A stretch of DNA of 64,000 bases from Glomus cerebriforme (lineage: Eukaryota; Glomeromycota; Glomeromycetes; Glomerales; Glomeraceae): the NCBI GenBank assembly GCA_003550305.1, contig QKYT01000011.1, forward strand, positions 386,346-450,345, read 5' to 3'. The notes below the pieces were generated by a model, which ran no database searches, was not told the origin of the DNA, and saw nothing but the letters and a program-made list of their open reading frames with translations. A program made the translations under genes and the position numbers. This document shows, one piece after another, positions 47,988 to 58,912 of this stretch (position 1 is its first letter; each line of letters begins with the position of its first letter).

Positions 47988-49848
47988 TCAAATATCAAAA
48001 TCAATTTCCTGGGTAATATATTCTAAATTTTAAATTAAAAAAAATTTAAGTTAGAAGATAATAAAAGTGTTTACAAAAAGTAAACATTTACTTACTTTCA
48101 TCGTTATATTGTTTTGAATTAATATCAATATCCAATTCAAATTCATTTTCTTTTGTAACGTAATCTAATAAACAAATGAAAATAAATAAATTAATGTGTG
48201 TAAATAGTGTTTATTTTTATTTAAAAAAAAAGATATTTACCATTATTTTCATTTTCGATTAATTTAACCTTCTTGGTACTTTTGGCTAAGAATATTTTTT
48301 TAACTTAATAAGTATTGATTTCTTTGATTCATAAATAAAAATTTTTATTTTTACCATACCTCCATTAAAACTATTTGCAATTTGATTATCTTCAAACTTT
48401 CTTTTAACTTTAAAATAAAAAAAAAAAAATATAATTAAAATAATTTAAATTTTATTTTTATTGTACGTTTAATATAATAAAATAAATTATTTACCAGCTT
48501 CCGAAATTATAGATCGGCTTATTAAACTTCTTGTAGACATTGTAGACATTGCAGATCGAATCATGCCACTTAAAGGTCTACTTTTATAAATGGCACCTGG
48601 ATTATTTATTTTTACAGGTCCAATATCTGATGATGGTATAATTTTAGTAGAATTTTCATTATAGGATTCCTTTCTATACACTTTCCAAAATTTATTACAT
48701 ATAACAGTAGCTGTTGGTCTTTTATTTGGATCAGAATGCCAGCATTCTTGCATTATATCAATATAACCTTCAGGTGCATTTGTAATAATTGGTGGTGGTC
48801 TTAAACCGTCACATATTTCAATTATAAGTTCTGCATCATGATTTCTATCCAAAAAAGGCTTTCTACCTGTCATAAACTCCCACATAATCATTCCAAAATT
48901 ATAAATATCTGAAGCTTTGGTATATTTTTGTCCTTGAAAAATCTCTGGTGCCATATAAGGAATAATACCATAATTCTTATTATTATCATCTGATTCAGTT
49001 GCGGATTTGCTTATTCCCAAATCACCTATTATTGGTTCTGTATAATAATTAAAAAAGATATTTCCACTATGTAAATCTCTGTGAACAACATTTACACTAT
49101 GTATATTCTTAAGTCCATATATTATAATTCTTAATTGTAACAACTTTTTTTCCCAACTAATGTTATAAAAATCGTTATTGGTCATATAATTTTTCAAATC
49201 ACCAAATTTATAATATGGCATGATGATCATAATCTCCTGAGTGCTAGGATCTTGAGTAATTCCAAAATATTTACTAATGAAATTAGTATTTGTTTTTGAA
49301 GAAATTTTATGAAATATTTTGAGTAGAATAAAAGGTTTATTAGTGATTTAACTAATATTAGGACTAATTAATAAAAGTTTTACCTCATTCAGCTCCCTAG
49401 ATTTGATGTCTTTAGAATTACAGTATTAAGCTTTTTAAGAACAACTTCGTAATTTTGAGCACGGCTATAACTTTGGCCATACCAAAAAGTTTTTGGGCCA
49501 TTGATCCAAGTAGCCTTATAAATTTTACTAAATTCCCCTTTAACAATAAATTCTACATTTTTGAATCGGTCATAAGGAACAAACTCCATCTTCCCAACAT
49601 CTTTAGTATAATTAATATGTGTATATCTGATAAAATCGTCAATAACTTTGTTTCCGCTTTGTTTAAATAATGTCTTTGCTTTATAACAAACGTGGCAAAT
49701 TTGATAACTGTCATCTAAAGTTGTTCTTTTTTTATTATATTCATTACATAATATCCTTATTTTGTGTTTGTTACTCAAAGATGTCATTTGATAATAAAAA
49801 GTCAATTTGTGTTTATAATTATTTAAATGATTAAATATCAATTAAAAT
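47988..49848 (-). pseudogene. TKL-like protein kinase, copy 5 (multiple lesions)
   Basis: The kinase exon (about 48485-49320) still encodes HRDLHSGN, GDLGISKSA and MAPEIFQG, and the 3' mini-exons down to the TGA at 47988 are recognisable. Four lesions are visible. The ancestral ATG reads ATT, followed by a TAA. The fourth-position Cys of the first pair reads Tyr (CNEY). Five extra bases (ACTGT) follow AAGCTTAAT near 49427, shifting the frame to a TGA. The exon-2 acceptor TTTTAG is changed to TTCTAC. A downstream ATG could start a short N-terminal peptide, but no route gives a full kinase. Confidence 0.88.
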
Positions 49849-49852
49849 TTTA

Positions 49853-50029
49853 ACTATTTGTTAAAAACTGTCTAATATATATTTTTTTCTGTAATAAATA
49901 GTCTAATTTTAAGCAAGAAGAATTTTTATCTGAACTTTAAGAAAATTTCATCTTTAAACGTTTCTTTTAAGAATAAGTTTAAAACTTATCCAATTGTACA
50001 AGATAATAATCTTTACTAATTAGGTTTGT
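49853..50029. other. former upstream region of kinase copy 5
   Basis: Carries the conserved upstream block (49853-49878) shared with copies 3 and 4, then AT-rich DNA up to the MITE insertion. Confidence 0.5.
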
Positions 50030-50544
50030 ACAAATGATTTATTTATTTAGTGTTGTTAATTCCAAGCCAAGCTGAGCCGATAGAGCCAATTTGGCTTAGC
50101 TTCAGAACAGAAGCCGATTCGGCTTGAGAATATCAAATCACAGCTCGGCTCAGCTTGAGCCGCAACTAGCCAATGGAAAGAACAATTTTATAATAAAAAA
50201 AATGACATTTCAGCACATTTTTTCATGAATAACTGTGCTGAAATAGCAGTTTTCATATTATTTTATGAAAAAAATGCAGTTTTGGCACATTTTTTCATGA
50301 ATAACTGCGCCAAAATAACAGTTTTCATATTATTTTATGAAAAAATGCAATCTCAGTGCATTTTTTCATGAATAACTGCGCTGAAATGGCAATTTTCATA
50401 TTATTTTATGAAAAAAATGCCATTTTAGCATTTTTTTTTATTTTTTTATTATATATTGCCCATTGGCTCCCATTGGCTTCACAGCTCAGCTTGGCTTGGA
50501 CTTCAAGTCGAACTGAGCTGAGCCGTTAACAACACTACAAATGA
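50030..50544. mobile_element. about 500-bp MITE with 8-bp target duplication
   Basis: ACAAATGA occurs at 50030-50037 and again at 50537-50544. The paralogous flank of kinase copy 3 lacks the intervening DNA, so this is an insertion. The ends carry AGTGTTGTTAA near 50048 and its inverse TTAACAACACT ending at 50536. Inside these are GC-rich AGCC/GAGC-type inverted segments (50060-50165 and 50459-50525). The middle is an array of 71-72-bp hairpin units. The 8-bp duplication suggests the hAT superfamily. There is no coding capacity. Confidence 0.75.
50202..50430. repeat. 71-72-bp tandem units, each with covarying hairpin arms
   Basis: Units start at 50202, 50274, 50345 and (partial) 50417. Each holds a hairpin around TTTTTTCATGAATAACTG and a second palindrome TTTTCATATTATTTTATGAA. 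Arms in unit 1 are ATTTCAGCAC/GTGCTGAAAT. In unit 2 they are TTTTGGC/GCCAAAA, so both sides changed together. Confidence 0.8.
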
Positions 50545-52188
50545 AGTTTCTAATATTCACAGAAATCTACTAATACTTTTTTCTTATGATTTAGTCTGAA
50601 ACTTACTAAAATTGAATGTCAAAAAAAAAATTATTTTTAATAATTGTAATTGAGTAACTGTAATTTCATTTTGAAGAAAATTCATAGTATAATTATCTGG
50701 TTTTTTTATAGAATTAAAACAATTGCATATAATGACTATTAAATTATTAAAATTAGTAGCTCTAAAAAATCTATTTTGCAGAAATTTGAAAAAAAATTGG
50801 GGCGAAAAAAAAATTAATACAAATAATAGAGATTATTGACCAAGATTTTACGTCTTATTATTGCCGCAGTGACTTAATCATCTGTTTATCATCACATAAT
50901 TTGTGACTTCTTGGTCAACAACTGAAATTTAATTGAATTAAGCCAAATAACAAATTAAATAAAATAATGTCAACTCTTATTTTTATTTCTAATGATAAAT
51001 GCCAAACCATGTTTTTACTGTAAAAATTTAAGCAAAAACAATTACGGTCAATATATTTTTTAGTTACAATTTATCAAAAAAAGAATATTGCAGTTCATGT
51101 GTTCATACTGTATATATAATAATCAAAAAAAATAAATAAGGCACAGCAAACAGATCACAAATTTATATTCGCTATAAGTCTTATAACAATTATCGTCAAG
51201 TCTTAATTCATTATAAAATCATTATCATATTTTTATAGGATTGTAATCTCTTGATAATTAATAGTTATTTGACACTTCATGTTAAATAATAACTATTATA
51301 TTGGGTAAATAAAAATCAAATTTGATTTTCAATATTATAAGCTACCTTAGGTAATACAGAAATCTAAAAAAATTCCATTTTTATAATAAATGAATAAAAT
51401 GGAATTTTTATGAATTTTAATAATTTTATTCCAACATGTGACAATTAGCCAATCATAAATGTGAATCAACAGAATAAATTTTTTTTGTAATACATTATAT
51501 ATATATATGCAGATTTNTAAATTGCCGAATGGCGTCATGTTTACTAGTGCAACTGTGCAATCTAGATTTATAGCCTGCATTAAGGCATCAGCAAACTAGA
51601 ATTATCAAATATTTTTACTATAATTAGTAAAATTTTTATCAAAATAAAATCAGAATTTTTACTGTTATCGTAATAAAAATTTGTGATTTGATATCAGAAT
51701 TTTTCTGGGTCTCTGAGGTAGTATCAGCAATCCAGTTTGAAGTGCCGGATAAGTAATTTATCTAATATTTCATGATTATGATAAGCTATTTTGTTATTTT
51801 TAACTTTTTTTAACTTTACTTTATACCAATTTTCTTTTTGCGTAATTATTTACTATTTTTAAACCTATTTTATAAAAAAAAATCTTTCTGCAAATCCGCA
51901 AACTAATATTATTGTTGACTAAATTATTTTTTAATAGAACACATAAGTATTTTTTACATATTAAAGTCATAAATCATTATTGTACTATTAAATTTAATAA
52001 CTAGTATTTTTAGTTATATTTTAAACCTTTAGTAGAAGAGCTTTTTAAAAGTTCAACAAAATCATGTACCATTAAATATAATTAGATGTACTGAAAAATG
52101 AACTAATATTTTAAATACTTGATATAAAAATATTGACTATATGTATACTTTATAATTAATTTCCTCTAATAAATAAGTAGAAAAGGAA
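50545..52188. other. intergenic, no gene seen
   Basis: AT-rich. A short inverted repeat AAATTCCATTTTTAT/ATGGAATTTTTAT lies at about 51368-51410. The base at 51517 is N. A 77-codon minus-strand frame at 51347-51580 spans the N and a TA repeat and is not credible. Confidence 0.5.
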
Positions 52189-53180
52189 ATGTGTAAGTTT
52201 ATATATAGCGTAAGAACAACAAAAAGTGAAAAATATTCAAGAGTCTCTCTTAAAAATGCTATTATCTCAATAAGCCATCATCTTAAAAATTCTAAATCAC
52301 AATGGAATTATAATCTTTTAGACAAAACTAATTTTTCAAACTTTCATGTAACACTTGATAATACTTTAAAAGAAATGAAAAGATTAGGAATAAATGCTGC
52401 AAGACCATATGAAGGTTTAACAAATGAAGAATTAAAAATTATCCTATATAATAGTGTTATGTCTCCAAGTGAACCTGAGAGATTGCTTAGAAGAACTTTC
52501 TTTTGAATTTATTTGCTAGGATGTCTACGGGATAATGAATATTACAATCTACTAATTGATCAATTTAAAGATACAGAAAAGGAAATTATTTTTAAGAAAT
52601 TCTAACAAAAAAAATGATCAAGGAGGATAGAAGACAACAAATCTATCTTTGAATGTTATTTTCATCAGATATTAAGGATAAGACTGAATCTAATGCAGAT
52701 ATCCATAAGTATATTTCAATGAGACCTTCAAATTGTATAACCAAGGAATTTTATTTAGGTATCTCAACAAATATATCAGGTAAATAAATTTATTTAATTA
52801 CTTTTTTGTTAAATGAATTTTTACTCATTTTTTTTATATTTTTCTAGCAATTTCCAAGGGAAAGTGAAATTATAATCAAGCACTTGGTAAAAAAAGAATT
52901 AGAGGAATGTTTTGGAAAATTTGTCTAGCATGTAGTATTGATATATCTGGAAGAAATATATCTAATCATTCAGGATGTAATATAGCAATTTAATCAATAT
53001 TTGATGCTGGAAATAAAGAAGTTGAAGCAATGGCAATTTCAGGTCACAATTCATCAGCTGGAGTATGCAACTATCCTAAAGTAACAAAGGAAAAAAAATG
53101 AAATATTCTTAATTCAGTTATGTAAAGATTGACTGAAACTATGGATTCTGATACTATTAATAATGATGATGAATGAAATA
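52189..53180 (+). pseudogene. decayed Crypton-like tyrosine recombinase
   Basis: The first frame (52189-52506) encodes NFHVTLDNTLKEMKRLG and PSEPERLLRRTFF, then hits a TGA where relatives appear to have Trp (the next residues are IYLLGCLRDNEYYNLL). Further on, scattered in several frames, are YISMRP, NCITKEFYLG, ISNHSG and EAMAISGHNSSAGV. The order HSG...SGH...Y is that of the R-H-R-Y catalytic core in Crypton/DUF3504-type recombinases. The arginine after HSG is lost (HSGCN). Several stops and frame changes make it non-functional. Confidence 0.65.
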
Positions 53181-53464
53181 AAGTATTTTACATCTTTATT
53201 ACAATATATTAAAATTTATACTAACATTTAATTTAAATTGTATAGTCATCCAATGGTTTTATTAGCAAGGCTTTCTAATTATTAAACAGAAAAAAAAATC
53301 CATTACAAGAAACTTTCCATTCTGAATAAATATAAATAAAAAAAAGAAAAGAAAAGTTAGAAAAACAATTATTATAAATAAAAATTATTATACTAATTGT
53401 TCTATATATAATTAATTATTTTTAATGTAGTTTTTAATAATATAAATAATGTTTGATATAAGAT
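53181..53464. other. AT-rich tail of the recombinase relic
   Basis: No gene seen; purine-rich A-tracts near 53335-53360. Confidence 0.45.
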
Positions 53465-53537
53465 TTTAGTGCCTGATACAAGATTTTAATGCCTAATACA
53501 CAATTTTAATGGCTGATACATGATTTTTTGCCTGATA
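53465..53537. repeat. short direct repeats around TGCCTGATACAAGATTTTAA
   Basis: Four imperfect copies, each about 22-25 bp, run from 53465 up to the hAT-like MITE. The MITE's target duplication falls in the last copy. Confidence 0.6.
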
Positions 53538-53789
53538 TAAGGTTGCTTGCCAAAACTTAGGGGTTTAGGCAAGACAGCATTTTGCTGAAAAGCGAAATTC
53601 TGCTAAAACTATATTAAAGTTATATTAAAAAACTGGCGAAACTCTGGAGAAAAGCGAAACTGCCAAAATCTATTATAATTGCTGAAACTGCCAAAACTCT
53701 GTCGAAACTATAATAAATGTATAGTAAAATTTTGATGAAACTAATCGTAAGATTTTGAAGAGGTTTAGGCAGGCAACCTTAACCTGATA
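53530..53789. mobile_element. 244-bp hAT-like MITE
   Basis: The element spans 53538-53781. The ends are TAAGGTTGCTTGCC and its near-inverse GGCAGGCAACCTTA. Flanks are GCCTGATA and ACCTGATA, an 8-bp duplication with one mismatch. Subterminal GCCAAAAC/CTGCTAAAAC-type repeats match those of the larger element at 57.7-58.9 kb, so the two belong to one family. There is no ORF. Confidence 0.8.
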
Positions 53790-54288
53790 CATGTTTATTA
53801 TAGTTATTGTTAATTATAAAAAAATTATGGTATCAGCGTCATATGTAAATACAAATAACTACTAAGAAAAACCTAAAGTGATCTATTTAGATATATAGAG
53901 AATCCAAAAATAAGTATATGTTTTATATATTTATATGTAAGAATAAATGTAGATCAAATAAATTGACAAAGATTCAAACACACAGTTCAATACAGGTTTA
54001 TGATAATTTTACAATACAAATCGATACACAATCAATTCACACAAGTAACANANAGANNCGAAGGTAAAAGTNTATATTTAACTTTANANTTTATTAATNA
54101 NTTAATAGCTAAACTATCTAACTCTATCCAAAACTACTGGGAAAGACTCTGNGNNAACTAAGTCTAAAACTCANTGCTTTTATATAAAAATAAATGTAAA
54201 GAAAATAAAATAGATAATACAAATATAATAAATAAACTAAATATAATAAGTATAATAAATAAATTAAATTAAATAAGTTAAATAAATT
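53790..54288. other. AT-rich stretch with ambiguous bases
   Basis: About a dozen N bases are scattered between 54051 and 54173, so the local sequence is uncertain. No gene is seen. Confidence 0.5.
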
Positions 54289-54316
54289 AGTGGAATATCA
54301 CATGTGATATTCCACT
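54289..54316. repeat. 28-bp perfect palindrome
   Basis: Each arm is AGTGGAATATCACA, joined without spacer to its exact inverse. It opens a run of CACATATAATCT repeats. Confidence 0.9.
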
Positions 54317-54319
54317 TAC

Positions 54320-54640
54320 CCTAATGAATATCACATATAATCTAAATATCATATATAATCTTAATATCACATATAATCTTAATATCACATATAATCTGAA
54401 TCCTACATATGATTTAAATGATGTGATCTAATTACCATATATAATCTAAATGTTGTAATCTAAATACCATATATAATCTAATGCTTTTATTATTTTCTTA
54501 TATCTCTTTTTTGTTTTAGCTATATCTTTAAGTCTTTCTTGATATTTGTATTTTTTATGCTAATATACTTTATTATCACATTATAATCTAATTACCACAC
54601 ACATATAATCTAAATACCATGCTTTTTTTCTTATTTCTGA
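54320..54640. repeat. interspersed (A/C)ATATAATCTxAAT repeats
   Basis: At least nine copies of a short unit such as TATCACATATAATCTTAA or ACCATATATAATCTAAAT, with spacing drifting from 18 bp upward. No coding role is seen. Confidence 0.65.
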
Positions 54641-55405
54641 GTCATTTACATACTAAATTCTATAATAGGGTTATTGACCTTTTGTAGTTGTTTAGATACT
54701 TGATTTTATATTAAGGTACTAACCTCCTATACCCGATTGGGTACTAGATTCTATATTGGAGTGCTTAACTTTTACACCTATTTGATTGCCTTTTTAGATG
54801 CCAAAATGTGGTAAAAAAATATCACATCAGGTGGCATAATAGATCTGTAATTAATTTCAGCTAATATTATACCATAATTCTGGCTGATCTTTAAGATACA
54901 TGATTCAAAGATCTAGCTTGACAAGATGATAGCATTATGATAGTGTTATTAAACTATTGAGAAGCTGGTAAGAAGCTTGAGTAATTCTATTAATTTGCTA
55001 GTTTCAAGTCACTTATATGCCAGCTTGAATGCCAAGTTATTATACCTTAAGATCTGGCTGAAATTATAGAATCATATTAGCCAAAATTTTTGTTAATTTT
55101 ACTATGCCTACTGCACCTATTGTACAATCACATGACTTTTGCTGACCCGTGAGTCAAAGAATTTGAAATGCAAAATATAAATCTCATTATTGGTTAGAGA
55201 ATTGGTGATGCATTATGCATTACTATGACCAGCCCATTTGTTTACTAGAAAGTGTACTGTCTTGTAACCCAACTATTACGCTAGTATAAGTATGCTATTT
55301 TCACATTCTGAAGTTTGAATTATTAAAACGTATTTATAAAAATACTCTAAATGCATTTTTAATATCATTTTTGAGAATTCTGGTTTGTCACCAAAAAAAT
55401 CTTCT
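54641..55405. other. intergenic, no gene seen
   Basis: Lies between the ATATAATCT repeats and the hairpin MITE. There is no long open frame or RNA structure I can support. Confidence 0.45.
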
Positions 55406-55790
55406 GTTACTATGAAAAAAATTTCTTGGTGATAGCTCTTAGTGAATAGTGACACCCTTGTGTACTTTTTTTAAAGTTTCAGGATGTTCAGTTATTTTCC
55501 TTTATATTTTCTCTTTATATCACTAAGAGTTATTAAGAGAAAGTAAAGTTTTAGGAAAAAAAATAAAAATTTTCTATGATATATATATTAGTAAATATAT
55601 ACTTACAATACATGTATGATATCAATATAAAAAAAAAAAAGTAGAGATTTCTGATTTTTCTTAGTAACTCTTAGTGACATAGTGGCACCCATCTGAAAAC
55701 CTTACGATAGCTTTAAAAATGTGAAATAGCTATAAATTTTGTCACTAAAAGTGTCACCAAGAAATTTTTCATAGGAATAATAGTAACCTT
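55406..55790. mobile_element. hairpin-type MITE
   Basis: The left end (GTTACTATGAAAAAAATTTC at about 55407) is inverted at the right end (GAAATTTTTCATAGG...AGTAAC ending about 55788). A second nested inverted pair uses TCACTAAGAGTTA (about 55518) and TAACTCTTAGTGA (about 55665). The whole 385 bp could fold into one long imperfect hairpin. No clear target duplication was found. Confidence 0.6.
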
Positions 55791-55866
55791 TTATTTTAAA
55801 TCACTTGTTTAAGATCTCTTGATTAGCCTAAAACTATTTGAATGAGATCTCTTTGAGACTATCAGC

Positions 55867-56109
55867 TTACTTAACCAGCTTTTTCTGATAGTAATGTTCC
55901 TTTGATCTATATTTTTTTGCATGCATATTACAATAGTCATATTTAGATCTTATTAGCTTACCACATTGTTTGCAAAAAACTTGCCTAGAATTCTGATGGA
56001 CTTTACATCCCTTTGGATTATAGCATTTCTGATTACACATTTCTTCAGTCCTAAGAATATATGGACAATTATAAAAATTCCAAAGTGTTATCTTTTTTTC
56101 ACCTCCCAT
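55867..56109 (-). CDS. small cysteine/histidine-rich hypothetical protein
   Basis: An 80-codon frame with CNQKCYNPKGCKVH, then CKQCGKLIRS and CNMH. Three or four Cys/His pairs suggest one or two zinc knuckles. It ends in a basic tail (HYYQKKLVK). Similar short Cys-rich pieces accompany lineage-specific or transposon genes in these fungi; that comparison is from memory and was not searched. It lies next to decayed mobile DNA and may be part of it. Confidence 0.45.
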   Translation of the reverse strand: MGGEKKITLWNFYNCPYILRTEEMCNQKCYNPKGCKVHQNSRQVFCKQCGKLIRSKYDYCNMHAKKYRSKEHYYQKKLVK

Positions 56110-57675
56110 TTATATGTATCAATTAATAATGTTAGAGAATTAATTTCATTTTAAACTTTTTTCTTGCGAATAATATACCTTGAGTTTTGGTATAACTATA
56201 AATTATTTTGAATTGCTTAAGAAAAAATGATCCAATCTGAGCTTTCAGACTTCTTCGACACCCGCCTATACTATTATAGCTTTAAAAAGATATAGGTCAT
56301 TGTCTATATAAAATTTATAATGATAGTGTTCGGCCAAGAAATTTCCTTAGTGTGGACAATGAAGATAAAATAGAGGCTATACTCACAGATCATAAAGGTA
56401 ATTTCCTGCACGAATTTATTGATGAAGATGAGCCATTTCGTCTCATTATCAATTTTGATTTGCCATGAGAAGTATATGACAGTCTTAACCCTAAACTCTC
56501 AGGTAAAGGGATATTAGATTCACTTAATCATACCTTTAGAGATATTTATCTAGAAATATTTCTAGAGTAGAATAAAAATAGTATTACTATTGCCAGTAGT
56601 AGTGATGTGAAAAAATGTCATTCCATATCTCAATTACCAATATGAGACTTCCAAATATCGCTCAGGTCGCAGTATTCACTGAGCTTGTTTATAAGAAACT
56701 TCTAACCTCTCTTCAGGGAAAAAGTATTATAAATAATATTGCGAATAAACATTCATTTTCCTTGTGAATGCTTGATTCGCCCAAGTATAATGAAAAAATG
56801 AAAGAACATATTCATGTAAAAAAAGCTGTTCATCCAAAAAATGGAACTATTTTTAACTTTATATTTCGCTCACCAAATGATGAATCAAAAGTCATTAATA
56901 GTCCTCTCTTGGCCATTCTGAAAGCAGAAATGGGGAGATGTCCTAGCATAAATAATATCACCACTGATGTTGAATTTAAACTAGTAGAGACATTACTTTA
57001 AAAATCTAGCATTGAAGGGTATAGTCTCTCATACCCATTTGAAAATTTCCTAATAAATTTCCATTATCATGCGTCTCTCCATCGCACTATTCGATATGTG
57101 ATTGAAAGCATGATAGTGATAATGCATATATTATTTAAAATAAAAAATATTATAGCTTTTTCTGCTACTATGCAAATCAAGATAGGCAATCTGGGTCCAG
57201 AAAGCTTTCAAAAAACTTACTATTAGCGAAACTGCTTTGGATCAAGAACAAAAACTTTCAAGTTCAGTAAAAGTAGACTGATCTAAAATATCAGATCCCA
57301 ATGACCATTTTGTATAGGGTAACCTATTGCATATATGTACTTCAGGTAAAAAATTCTCTTATGCTGAAGTTTATAAAGCAATTCAGATATCAGTTGCCTA
57401 TATTCAGAAAACTTCACAGACCTAAATACTTAAGCTCAAAGATCTAGAAAATGGCCTTCATTTCGATATGACACCTAAATTAGATCTTGCCAAATTTGGG
57501 ATTATTATAATCAAACATGGAGGAAAATCAGTAAAGTTAAAATCATTGATAAGTCAAGCAGTTACCAAAGGTATAATACTTTATAATAATATTAACTTTC
57601 TCTCATATTTCTTGAAATGTTCACATCTAACTATGGAGTACTTTAATTTTTTTCTAGGATTTCTAGCCAAACCAA

Positions 57676-58912
57676 TAGATAAGTAAGGTTGTTTGCTAAA
57701 ACCCATCTGGCCCAATGTGAAATGCCAAAACTCTTATATAGTAGCGAAATGCCAAAATGCCAAAATGCCAAAATCTACTAAAACTGTGAAACTACCGAAA
57801 CTTGCAAAACTGCAAAACCTCATTTATCTATAGTTTCGGCATAATAAATAATAATATTTTATATAAGTTTCAGCATAGTTTTAGCATTCCTTATTTTTTT
57901 ATTTACATGTAATTAAAAACTGACATTCTGTTTTATTATTTTATTATATTATTTGTAATATTTTTATTTTATTGTAATAACAATAAAAATTTCTAATTAA
58001 TGATATGCCTTTAAGTTTATGTCCTAAAAGTAAAAATATATATATATTTCTTTAATGCAATTAAGTATAACTTTCCATCATCCAAAAGTTCAACAACCTA
58101 AAAAAATAAAACAAAGAAAGAAATATTAATATGTTTTTTTAAAATTTTAAGAAATACTTCTTCTTTCCCTCTAACTTACATTTAAAACCTACGTTTCTTT
58201 AATATTGAAAACACACAACACATCTTTACCTAAAAATAAAAGAAAAATGGCATTAATGTTTCCCATTATACAACAGTACACTACCCAATAACACCTACCC
58301 GCATACTCCAAGAGAAAGTTAGAAATCTAAAAATAAAAGCAGAATGAAGTTAGTGTTGTTTCATAACTCCATTACGTAACTATACACCCACCCAAATACC
58401 TATCTGCATATTCTACTTCAAGAGAAAGCCAAAAATCTAAAAAAATAAAAAAGGAATATCGTTAGTATTGTTTTATAATGCCATTTCATATTATAGACCT
58501 ATCCAAACCTAACTTACCACATGTTTCACTCTAAGAAAGGACAAACTTGGCTTACTTAAATTTGCCAAAACTCATCCAGAAAGCTGTCTTTAGTTCGTTC
58601 CAATGGAATCCACATTCAGTAGAACGTCTCTAAAGAAAAAAATAAATAATAAAAGTCTTATTTTTTTTAAGACTTTTTTTTTAAAATTATAATCAACTGA
58701 TCAGATTGTCAGATTGATAAATCAGATCAGTAAGTCATTTGACTGATATCGATGCCAAAACTATATGTATATCATATGATATACTATACTGCAGTTTCAG
58801 CAGTTTCAGCATTTTGGCATTTTAGTGTGATTTTGCAAAATTAGTTTTGGCAGTTTCACATACGCCATCCTGCTGAAACCCCCTAGTTTTGACAAGCAAC
58901 CTTATAGATAAG
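57676..58912. mobile_element. 1.2-kb non-autonomous hAT-like element inside the primase-helicase relic
   Basis: The element is 57684-58904. It is flanked by perfect 8-bp duplications TAGATAAG (57676-57683 and 58905-58912). Ends read TAAGGTTGTTTGCTAAAAC and, inverted, TAAGGTTGCTTGTCAAAAC. Subterminal repeats of GCCAAAAT (three in a row near 57757-57783) and CAGTTTCAGC occur near the ends. No transposase ORF is present. The host reading frame resumes directly after the right duplication. Confidence 0.88.
58099..58560. repeat. about 100-110-bp imperfect tandem repeats within the hAT-like element
   Basis: Units begin with CTAAAAATAAAA-type sequence at about 58099, 58230, 58326 and 58438. Each carries TTAGTGTTG/TTAGTATTG and a CACCTACC or CCACCCAAATACC segment. 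They make up the centre of the element. Confidence 0.55.

Noticed and set aside
50202..50430. CRISPR array
   Set aside because: The units are hairpin repeats without unique spacers, inside a MITE in a eukaryotic genome.
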